Of a stretch of DNA of 64,000 nt, positions 57,721-64,000 are shown piece after piece. The stretch's first letter is position 1, and each line of letters begins with the position of its first letter. Where the stretch lies: positions 62,001 through 126,000 of the forward strand of contig CAWDWG010000005.1 in the NCBI GenBank assembly GCA_963805985.1, written 5' to 3'. This stretch comes from Bog-257 sp963805985. Lineage in GTDB: Bacteria > Acidobacteriota > Terriglobia > Terriglobales > Acidobacteriaceae. The position numbers and the translations under genes were made by a program. The notes below the pieces were generated by a model, which saw only the letters and a program-made list of their open reading frames with translations, did no database searches and was not told the origin of the DNA.

Positions 57721-59826
57721 CTACTCTTCCTCTTCCGTCACTTCTCCGCGCTCGGCCTTGGCGGCGGCGATAACCTTCTCCTGCTGCAACGCGGGGACGA
57801 AATCGTAGTGATGCATTTCCATGGCGAAGCTGCCGCGGCCCTGCGTCATCGACGTGAGATCGGTACCGTAAGTCAGCATCTCGGCCATCGGCACTTCGGC
57901 CTTCACTACGGTCTTTCCCGCCTTATTGTCCATGCCCTGAATGCGCCCGCGGCGGCTGTTGAGATCGCCCATAATCGAGCCCGCAAACTCGTCGGGTATG
58001 GTGATCTCGACATTCATGATCGGCTCCAGCAGCGTTGGCTTGGCCAACTCCATGGCTTTGCGGAAGGCGATGCGCCCGGCGGTCTTGAAGGACAATTCGT
58101 TCGAGTCGACATCGTGATACGAGCCGTCATAGAGGATCACTTTGAAGTCGACGACAGGAAAGCCTGCAAGAAAGCCGCGCGCAGCTGCCTCGACAATGCC
58201 TTTCTCGACCGCCGGAATAAAGTTCCGGGGAATCGAGCCGCCGAAGATTTCGTTGACGAACTCGAAGTTGCCACCGCGCGCCAGGGGTTCCATCTTGATC
58301 TTGCAATCGCCGAACTGCCCGTGCCCGCCGCTCTGCTTCTTGTGCCGGCCCTGCACGTCGGCACGGCCGCGAATGGTCTCGCGATACGGAACCTTCGGCG
58401 CCTTGAGCACAACCTCAGTGTGGTAGCGGTTCTTCAGCTTGGAGACGATGACCTCGATGTGCTGCTGGCCGGTTCCTGCGATAAGGAAGTCCTTGGTTTG
58501 CGGATCGCGGAAGAAGCGCAGCATGGCATCTTCTTCCATCAGCTTGTGAATGCCGTTGCTCAGTTTGTCTTCGTCAGCGCGCGTCTTCGGCTCAATCGCA
58601 AACGTAATCGCCGGCTCGGCAAAGGCGACCTGCGGATACTGGATCGGTGAGGGCTTGTCGCCCAGGGTATCGCCGGTCAGCGTGTCCTTCAGTTTGGCGA
58701 CGGCGCCAATGTCGCCTGCGTGCAGCTCATTGACGGGAACCGGGGTCTTCCCCTGCATCACAGAAATGTGGGCGAACTTTTCGCTGGTGCTGCGGGTAAA
58801 GTTCTGCAGCGTGGCATCGTTCTTCAGTACGCCGGAAAATACCTTGAAGAACGAAATGCGTCCGGCGAAGGGATCGCTGATGGTTTTGAAAACGAAGAGC
58901 GAGAGCGGCTCGGAATCGCTCACTTTTCGCTTGGCCGGCTCCCCGTTGTTGGCCGTGGGAGCGGCGCTCACGGCATCGCGCTCGGCCGCCGTCGGCAGAT
59001 AATCGACGATGAAGTCCAGCACTTCGTCGGTGCCCATGTTTCCCAGGCCGGACGCAAACAGCACCGGGAAGATCTTGTCTTCGCGAATCGCATTGTGCAG
59101 CCCGCTGACGATGTGCTCCTCGGCGATGGTGCCCTTGTCGAAGAACTCTTCCATCAGCGCGTCATCGCCTTCGGCCACCTGCTCGATCAGGCGCTCATGC
59201 GCGGCCTGGGCTTGCTCAGCCATATTGGCCGGGATGTCGCCGACCTTCGCCTTGCCGTTGCCGCCCGGCTCGTAGGTGTAAGCCTTCATCCTCACCAGAT
59301 CGATAACGCCGGTGAAGCTCTTTTCCGCGCCGACCGGCAGCTGCACCGGCACCACCATCCGTCCGAAGGCGCTGGTGAGCGATTCCATCACGCGATTGAA
59401 GTCGGCGCGCTCGCGATCCATACGCGTGCAGACGATCGCCCGCGGCAGCGCCAGCTTCTCGCAATGGTTCCAGATGCGCTCGGTCACCACCTCAACCCCG
59501 CTGACCGCGTCGACCACCACCAGCGCGGCTTCAACCGCCGGCAGCGCCATCTCGGCTTCATGAATGAACATGTTGAAGCCGGGGGTATCGACCAGGTTGA
59601 TCTTGGTCTTGCCCCACTCGATCACGCCGGTCGCGACCGAGAGCGACATGCCGCGGGAGATTTCTTCTTCCTCGTAATCGGTCGTGGTGTTGCCTTCATC
59701 CACGCGGCCCAGCCGCTGGGTTGCGCCCGAGGTGTACAGCATGGCCGAAGCGAGCGACGTCTTGCCCGAGTGCGAATGCCCAACCAGGGCGACATTGCGA
59801 ATGTTTGCGCCTTCGTAATTCTTCAC
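57721..59826 (-). CDS. Elongation factor G-like GTPase (divergent)
   Basis: The 701-residue protein has the whole five-domain EF-G layout, beginning with the P-loop GHSHSGKTS (about residues 17-25). Several nucleotide-handling residues differ from canonical EF-G. The G3 motif reads DTPGFNMF, so the catalytic histidine that follows DTPG is replaced by Phe, and the G4 motif is TRMD instead of NKMD. Domain IV has SGGHGQFGDCKIKMEP and the C-terminal domain NSRRGRIQGMDNK. It matches the EF-G2/'EF-G-like' group that occurs beside a canonical FusA, so its role may be in recycling or stress rather than elongation. GTG 59826 has AGGAG 6 nt upstream. No rps or tuf genes are nearby. Confidence 0.9.
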   Translation of the reverse strand: MKNYEGANIRNVALVGHSHSGKTSLASAMLYTSGATQRLGRVDEGNTTTDYEEEEISRGMSLSVATGVIEWGKTKINLVDTPGFNMFIHEAEMALPAVEAALVVVDAVSGVEVVTERIWNHCEKLALPRAIVCTRMDRERADFNRVMESLTSAFGRMVVPVQLPVGAEKSFTGVIDLVRMKAYTYEPGGNGKAKVGDIPANMAEQAQAAHERLIEQVAEGDDALMEEFFDKGTIAEEHIVSGLHNAIREDKIFPVLFASGLGNMGTDEVLDFIVDYLPTAAERDAVSAAPTANNGEPAKRKVSDSEPLSLFVFKTISDPFAGRISFFKVFSGVLKNDATLQNFTRSTSEKFAHISVMQGKTPVPVNELHAGDIGAVAKLKDTLTGDTLGDKPSPIQYPQVAFAEPAITFAIEPKTRADEDKLSNGIHKLMEEDAMLRFFRDPQTKDFLIAGTGQQHIEVIVSKLKNRYHTEVVLKAPKVPYRETIRGRADVQGRHKKQSGGHGQFGDCKIKMEPLARGGNFEFVNEIFGGSIPRNFIPAVEKGIVEAAARGFLAGFPVVDFKVILYDGSYHDVDSNELSFKTAGRIAFRKAMELAKPTLLEPIMNVEITIPDEFAGSIMGDLNSRRGRIQGMDNKAGKTVVKAEVPMAEMLTYGTDLTSMTQGRGSFAMEMHHYDFVPALQQEKVIAAAKAERGEVTEEEE

Positions 59827-60165
59827 CTATGACTCCTTGCGGGGAATGAGCGGCATGAGCACCGCGTCAGCCGGCGATATGAATTCTGACCACGAGCTGC
59901 GAAACTCCATGTCTGTTCCATTGCAGCCGCATTGTCTCAAAGGCAAATTCCCCAAGGCACATTGTTCATGTGTCGTAAAACCCCGAGGTTGCCAATGAGG
60001 CAAAAAGGCGGGGCACCAGGCCGGCCTTCATCCCATCATTTCCCAAACACGGGACGCACCTGCAACAGGCCTGTCCTGATGAAGCTGTAACAAAACTGAA
60101 ATGCTAGCACACGGGGTTTGCGAGGCTCAAACGACCGGCAAAGGTAGTGGTGCAGTTTGAAAATG
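59827..60165. other. Gap without gene between EF-G-like and Abi-like genes
   Basis: I see no gene, repeat or clear promoter in these 339 bp beyond the EF-G ribosome binding site. The sequence is somewhat less GC-rich than its surroundings. Confidence 0.5.
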
Positions 60166-60762
60166 TCAGTCGGCTTCTTTCGGCACGGCAACAGCCGCAG
60201 CTGCCGCAATCGGGAGTTGGGGCTTCGGTTTGGGCACGATCATTTTCTTCGCCCACCGCTCCTCAAAGCAATTAGTGGCCTTAACCCAAGCCTCCATGTC
60301 CGGAGAGAGCCAGCGTATTGCCTCTAGCAGGTTGGCATACTCTGTCGGCAAATCCCGCTTCTCGATAATGCGTTCGTGGTGGGCAATGCGATTACGGAGA
60401 TACTTAATATCGGCCAGGCGTTGGTAGAGGTCTTTTCGATTCAGCTTAATCGGGAAGACCTTGTGCAGCGATGGTACCCATATCGACTTCTCATATACCG
60501 AGGCGGTTAGTCGAACCCAAAACCCGAACGTCAATTCGGCAATTACTCTTGATGGGGTGACAGTCTGATCGCGATTGTCGATCTTGTCCTTCGCTTCTTG
60601 AATGGATTGGAGTTCGGCGCGTTCTAGCGTGATTTTGTCATACCAATTCTCCGCGCCAAGCTCCTTGCGCATTACGTTATGAACGGCGTTGCGCAGTGTC
60701 ACCTCGAATCCCTGAATGACGCCGTAGAGGGCCTCCGAAAGCTCGGTGTTTTTCTCGTACAA
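60166..60762 (-). CDS. Abi-like protein with unclear or lost start
   Basis: This protein resembles the Abi_2/AbiD group, associated with phage abortive infection. It has the family's helices LYGVIQGFEVTLRNAVHNVM, ELTFGFWVRLTASVYEKSIW and IKYLRNRIAHHERI, with the RNxxxH (HEPN-like) motif intact. The annotated start at TTG 60762 is inside the conserved region: the same frame continues upstream to 60888 (FEKYISPERLAKYIVTAKGN), also family-like, and then meets a TGA, with no ATG, GTG or TTG between. The N-terminus has therefore lost its start codon, or it begins at an unusual codon. The gene may be a recent pseudogene. It lies alone in a low-GC patch. Confidence 0.68.
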   Translation of the reverse strand: MYEKNTELSEALYGVIQGFEVTLRNAVHNVMRKELGAENWYDKITLERAELQSIQEAKDKIDNRDQTVTPSRVIAELTFGFWVRLTASVYEKSIWVPSLHKVFPIKLNRKDLYQRLADIKYLRNRIAHHERIIEKRDLPTEYANLLEAIRWLSPDMEAWVKATNCFEERWAKKMIVPKPKPQLPIAAAAAVAVPKEAD

Positions 60763-60888
60763 CTTGATCGCTAACCACTTGTTTCCTTTGGCAGTTACAA
60801 TGTACTTGGCGAGTCGTTCGGGGGAGATGTACTTCTCGAACTTCTTGAGAAGATCCTCTGTATATTCGAACCCTGGTTGACCGTTAGG

Positions 60889-61101
60889 TCAGAAGGTGTA
60901 AGCTATGGAATGTAAGCCGTGGTGTGACCGCTGCTTGTGCAAGTCCCCACGGTATCGGTTATGAGGAAGGCCGCTTTCGGGCGGCTTTTCTTTTTGCCGA
61001 ATGTTTAATAATCCCACCAGTTCGTCCAAGCTCCAAGCATGATTTGTAATTTCAATCACGCAGTCGCGCCGCATTACATGCACTAGAACTTTGCCGGACA
61101 C
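60889..61101 (-). other. Possible remnant of an insertion-sequence transposase
   Basis: A 70-codon frame reads CVIEITNHAWSLDELVGLL near its start, which resembles a segment I associate with the C-terminal part of IS1-like transposases. The tail is overlapped by an oppositely oriented terminator and looks non-coding. Support is limited to this motif and the position beside the damaged Abi-like gene. Confidence 0.28.
60967..60995 (+). terminator. Intrinsic terminator, plus strand, without an obvious gene
   Basis: GCCGC and GCGGC (60970-60974, 60981-60985), extended by AAG/TTT pairing to about 8 bp, enclose a TTTCGG loop and are followed by TTTTCTTTTT. The structure fits a plus-strand Rho-independent terminator, but no plus-strand gene is recognised in the preceding 800 bp. 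Confidence 0.65.
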
Positions 61102-61169
61102 ACAAAACGCTCCGAGTTACCCCCGCCAGAATCGCCGAAGGCTCTGTGCGGCAATACGCGATCTTACTT

Positions 61170-63125
61170 CTACCGGCGCGCCCACCGCGTTGTGCCCGAC
61201 TGCGCCGTGTGCGTCGGCTTGGGTAACTTCTCCGGCGCGCTGCGCTCCCATATGGTTGAGCTGTTTTCATACAGTCGGAGGTGGAAGAGTTTGCCGTCAG
61301 GCGTGCTCACATAGGCTTTCTGGATTGCGCCTTGCGCAGGTTCGTAACGGTACTTATACACGCTGCCATCGGCCAGGGTTTGCGTCGCGACCCTGCCATT
61401 CTCATAGGTGTTCCGCAGAATCACTCGCGGCGTGCTCTTCGCATCGGGCGCGACGCTGAACGTCAGCAGATGTTGCTGGTCGTCGTATTCGTAGGAGTGG
61501 ACCTCACCCGAGGGATACGTCACGCTGATAAGCCGGTTGCGCTGGTCATACTGATAGCTGACCTTCCGTCCGCGGCTGTCAAGAATTTCCGCAATCGTGT
61601 TTGCCGGGCCATAGCTCAGGCTGATCCACTGTTTGCCCGGCGAGGTGAGCCGCAGGAGACGTCGCTGCGCGTCGCGCTGAAATGTCAGCTCCTGCCCGTC
61701 CGAATTGCGATAGCCAATCTGATAGCAGATCACGCCGTCTCCGCAAGGCAGAAAGGTTTGCACTTCGCCGTTGAATTTTCGCAGGTCGAAATGCTCGAAC
61801 GGACTCGAATACCAGCGCAGCCCGTACATTTTCCCTGAGAAGTCGGTGTCGACATAAGTGAGCCGCGACAGAGGAAGCGGCATGTTAGGCGTACGTTTCA
61901 GGCCGAAGCGGCCGCCGTCCGCCTTGATCAGCTCAATCAACACCATGTCCTTCGACTGCAGAAAATCGTCGTAGTTGTTGGTGCCGCTCATGCCGAAGCC
62001 CATGGGTCCGGTCCAACCGTCGCGAGTCACGCGCTCGAATTGAATGGGAACCGTGTCCGGCAGATAGAAGTCGAAGTGCCTGTCGATCAGCAGACCGAGA
62101 CGCAGATCGAGCTCGAATGTTTCCCGCGACTCGTCCGGCGTCGCATCCTCAAAATCGGTGCAGCCGCGGATCAAACGCCCGGGCGCCGGCGCGATCCCTT
62201 CTTTGGTCGAGTAATTCAGGAAGACGCAGGGCTCGCCTTCGAAGCGCCCCCATTTGGTTTGGTCAGGCTCCAGGTCGGAGGCGTAAATGTCTTCGGTTGG
62301 AATTTCGGGATCGAGCGTCTGATGGAGCAGGCTGCTGGGATCGTTGTTAAGCGGCAGCTGCCAGTACTGAACGGCCACATCTTTGAGCAAAATACGCCGC
62401 AGCCGTTGCTGCAGGTGCTGATTCGCAACCTGGTCGCCCTGCCCGCGGCGCTCGGCCGGCGTGTCCTGCATGCGAGCCGCAGATACTACGGCTGCGCGAT
62501 GATGGTCCCGTTGGGTGAATGAGGAGTCCCAAGAGTATTGGACTGAATACATATCGGCATCGGTAAAGCCAATGAGGTAGGCTTGCGGATCCTTTGCCAG
62601 ATCCGGGTGCTCGCGCTTGAGCTGCGCATAGAGAAGCTCCGCGACATATTGATTGCGAGAAGCGTCCCAGGCAGACTGATCCAGTCCGGTTGGCGGCAAC
62701 ACCTGCACGTCAAGCCGATACTTGGTTCTTAGCCACTCAGCAAATTGATCGAGCGAGTACGGGGCGTTATGAGGACCCATCTGCACCAGATAGATCCGGC
62801 CGCTGCCCTTGAGCTGGTCCAGGGGCGCAACCGGTCCGTCGTGGCGTGGAATCGCATGTTGCCCAAGATTCGCGCGGTTCAGCTTGCCCAGATATCGTTG
62901 AAACAGCACTCCGGAAACCGCCAGCTCCAGCACCAAGGCCACCGCAATCCCGCCAATCAGCCAGACCGCAAAATTGTCGCGGCGCGGTCGGTTCGCAACC
63001 GCCGGCCCTGCTGTGCCGCACTGCGAACAGGTGTCGCCATAGAGCGGAGCTCCGCAGCGCAGGCAGAATTGGGTGGAATTCACGCGGTTCAGGATGGGGC
63101 AGGGCTGCGGGAAAAGCAAGATCAA
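61170..63125 (-). CDS. Membrane protein with zinc ribbon, archaemetzincin-like region and YD (RHS) repeats
   Basis: The 651-residue protein starts with a zinc ribbon (CLRCGAPLYGDTCSQCG, about 21-37) and a transmembrane helix (about 53-75). The extracytoplasmic part begins with IYLVQMGPHNAPYSLDQFAEWL, which with AYLIGFTDADMYSVQYSW and RAAVVSAARM resembles the archaemetzincin (M54) fold, but the HExxH zinc-protease motif is absent. A TEDIYASDLEPD segment follows. The C-terminal 200 residues hold YD/RHS-type repeats: RRLLRLTSPGKQWISLSYGP, KVSYQYDQRNRLISVTYPSG and HSYEYDDQQHLLTF. I do not know a function. It is divergent from the peptide gene. Confidence 0.75.
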   Translation of the reverse strand: MILLFPQPCPILNRVNSTQFCLRCGAPLYGDTCSQCGTAGPAVANRPRRDNFAVWLIGGIAVALVLELAVSGVLFQRYLGKLNRANLGQHAIPRHDGPVAPLDQLKGSGRIYLVQMGPHNAPYSLDQFAEWLRTKYRLDVQVLPPTGLDQSAWDASRNQYVAELLYAQLKREHPDLAKDPQAYLIGFTDADMYSVQYSWDSSFTQRDHHRAAVVSAARMQDTPAERRGQGDQVANQHLQQRLRRILLKDVAVQYWQLPLNNDPSSLLHQTLDPEIPTEDIYASDLEPDQTKWGRFEGEPCVFLNYSTKEGIAPAPGRLIRGCTDFEDATPDESRETFELDLRLGLLIDRHFDFYLPDTVPIQFERVTRDGWTGPMGFGMSGTNNYDDFLQSKDMVLIELIKADGGRFGLKRTPNMPLPLSRLTYVDTDFSGKMYGLRWYSSPFEHFDLRKFNGEVQTFLPCGDGVICYQIGYRNSDGQELTFQRDAQRRLLRLTSPGKQWISLSYGPANTIAEILDSRGRKVSYQYDQRNRLISVTYPSGEVHSYEYDDQQHLLTFSVAPDAKSTPRVILRNTYENGRVATQTLADGSVYKYRYEPAQGAIQKAYVSTPDGKLFHLRLYENSSTIWERSAPEKLPKPTHTAQSGTTRWARR

Positions 63126-63160
63126 TCCTTGGTTCCGTCCGGCTGCGCATCACATCCAGC

Positions 63161-63188
63161 TTGACAATGATTTTGGTTGTGATACTTT
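63161..63188 (+). promoter_or_regulatory. Putative promoter for the peptide/oxidase operon
   Basis: TTGACA (63161-63166) is followed after 16 bp by TACTTT (63183-63188), preceded by GATA. It points toward the peptide gene, leaving a leader of about 175 nt. The -10 match is moderate. Confidence 0.42.
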
Positions 63189-63367
63189 GAGGCACTCATT
63201 TATCTGAAAGTGGGAAGCTCGCGGCGACAAGCCGGCGTAAGTCTTGGTCACGGACTGTTAACTGGGAGCTTCGCAATTTTATTTTCCGAACTGAGCTGCG
63301 GTCGGGTCACCGAAGTTTCTTCCTGGGGCAGTCGTAACCATTCTCGAAATCATTACTGGAGGATTGC

Positions 63368-63574
63368 ATGTCGAATCTCACCACACTTCAGAATAACGGT
63401 TTAATTGCATCCAACGCCACGTTCAATGCGACTGACACCGCGATCATCGACAGCCTGACGACGGACGAGATGAACGCTCTGATCAGCGTCAAGGGAAAGG
63501 TCACGGCAGAATTCATCGCCAACAATATTGGATCTGCCGGCGCGGCGACCAAGTCCATCGGGATTGTTTTCTAG
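63368..63574 (+). CDS. Short peptide, candidate RiPP precursor
   Basis: The 68-residue peptide has no signal sequence. It has a polar N-terminal part, a central leader-like helix (SLTTDEMNALISVKGKV) and a small-residue-rich C-terminus (NNIGSAGAATKSIGIVF). GGAGG lies 5 nt before ATG 63368. The next gene, a haem-oxygenase-fold oxidase, starts only 1 bp after the stop codon, so the two are tightly coupled. A short leader-core peptide next to an iron- or PqqC/TenA-like oxidase is a typical ribosomally made peptide arrangement. The class is not recognised and the call rests on size, composition and context. Confidence 0.6.
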   Translation: MSNLTTLQNNGLIASNATFNATDTAIIDSLTTDEMNALISVKGKVTAEFIANNIGSAGAATKSIGIVF

Positions 63575-63575
63575 C

Positions 63576-64000
63576 ATGACGACTCTCGCCGATCAGGCGG
63601 GCGCAGTCGGCTCTGGTGATCGCGCTGCTGAGCCGGGCACGAGCCACCTGAGCCACAGCCGCCGCCTGCGCGGCAAAATCCAGATAGCGCGCGCCGGGCT
63701 GGATGCGGCCGCCGAAACCCTGTGGACCCATCCCCGGCTGCGCGAGATTTATCCCGAGTTCCTCTTCCGCAATCACGCAGTGATTCGCTGCAGCGTTCCG
63801 CTGATGAAGGCTGCCGCCGAGCGCTGCGAGAAAATGCTCGACAGTGATCCGGTCGCTCCCGGCATGTTGGAGTATTTTCGCCACCACATTCCAGAAGAGA
63901 CCGGGCACGACGAATGGGTACTCGATGACCTTGCGACCCTGGGCTATCGTCGCGAAGACATCCTGAAGCGAATCCCTCCGCCGTCCGCCGCTGCGCTGGC
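63576..64000 (+). CDS. Iron-containing redox enzyme family (haem-oxygenase-like/TenA fold) protein, partial
   Basis: Only the first 141 residues are inside the window; the frame is open at the edge. After a polar N-terminus of about 35 residues, the helices carry FRNHAVIRCSVPLM and FRHHIPEETGHDEWVLDDLA. The Glu/His-rich EExxHDEW segment fits the metal-binding helix of haem-oxygenase-like di-iron oxidases. Such enzymes act on peptides or small molecules in RiPP and cofactor pathways. ATG 63576 starts 1 bp after the preceding stop codon. Further genes of this unit must lie to the right of the window. Confidence 0.72.
   Translation, partial: MTTLADQAGAVGSGDRAAEPGTSHLSHSRRLRGKIQIARAGLDAAAETLWTHPRLREIYPEFLFRNHAVIRCSVPLMKAAAERCEKMLDSDPVAPGMLEYFRHHIPEETGHDEWVLDDLATLGYRREDILKRIPPPSAAAL

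Noticed and set aside
60862..60885. GGTTCGAAT on the minus strand, resembling the T-arm of a tRNA
   Set aside because: No matching T-stem, anticodon arm or acceptor can be formed on either side, so it is not a tRNA gene.

Overview
The window looks like a chromosomal segment of a high-GC Gram-negative bacterium, most likely an acidobacterium (Acidobacteriota, Terriglobia-like). This is an inference. It rests on LptD (an outer membrane), a decaheme cytochrome/outer-membrane barrel pair, a Gloeo/Verruco ('GloVer') tandem-repeat protein, a PEP-CTERM protein, a DUF3300-DUF2950 pair and several families of GC-rich interspersed palindromes. No rRNA, tRNA, CRISPR array, intact insertion sequence or prophage was seen.

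Layout. 0-13.1 kb: trehalose/glucan metabolism (treY, malQ), a PpiD-like periplasmic foldase, a radical SAM protein, two small coupled genes, an M23 endopeptidase, thiL, the GloVer-repeat protein and a small membrane protein. 13.2-26.5 kb: the most interesting block. It holds an mtrA-mtrB-type porin-cytochrome operon, a hybrid-sensor histidine kinase with a NarL/LuxR response regulator, an AI-2E-type permease, a receiver-only protein, DUF3300, DUF2950, PPK2 and a SulP transporter. 26.5-30.3 kb: a patchy accessory stretch with remnants of a transposase, an NmrA-like gene and a metallo-beta-lactamase-fold gene, mixed with NTF2-like, TetR and two SDR genes. 30.3-48 kb: mainly core functions (acyl-CoA carboxylase beta, hicBA, rel, SurA-like and DsbA-like lipoproteins, larE, lptD, RDD and PEP-CTERM proteins, a secreted FN3 protein). 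48-57 kb: an APC transporter, a quinone oxidoreductase, tspO, a giant GH18-deacetylase-glycosyltransferase fusion and pyrD. 57-64 kb: a repeat-rich gap, an EF-G-like GTPase, an Abi-like gene, a zinc-ribbon/YD-repeat membrane protein and, at the right edge, a short peptide gene directly followed by a haem-oxygenase-fold oxidase (partial).

Main discovery. Five promoters in the 16.5-26.5 kb block share an 18-bp palindrome with consensus CCTAGGGATTTCCCTAGT. In all five, exactly 22 bp separate the palindrome from a TANNNN hexamer in the -10 position (TATGCT, TAAGGT, TAACAT, TACAAG, TAGCAT). The palindrome is therefore centred near -43.5, the usual place for a class II activator that overlaps the -35 element. 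The five sites precede mtrAB, the AI-2E-type permease, the receiver-only gene, DUF3300 (followed by DUF2950 and ppk2) and sulP. The only DNA-binding response regulator in the block is the LuxR-type product at 18722-19399. I infer a single two-component regulon that couples a transmembrane electron conduit to envelope, polyphosphate and anion-transport functions.

Other points. Several genes (acyl-CoA carboxylase beta, rel, larE, tspO, perhaps hicB) have a -10 hexamer 5-6 bp before the start codon and no ribosome binding site, so they are probably leaderless. The peptide/oxidase pair at the right edge resembles a RiPP-type locus and continues outside the window.
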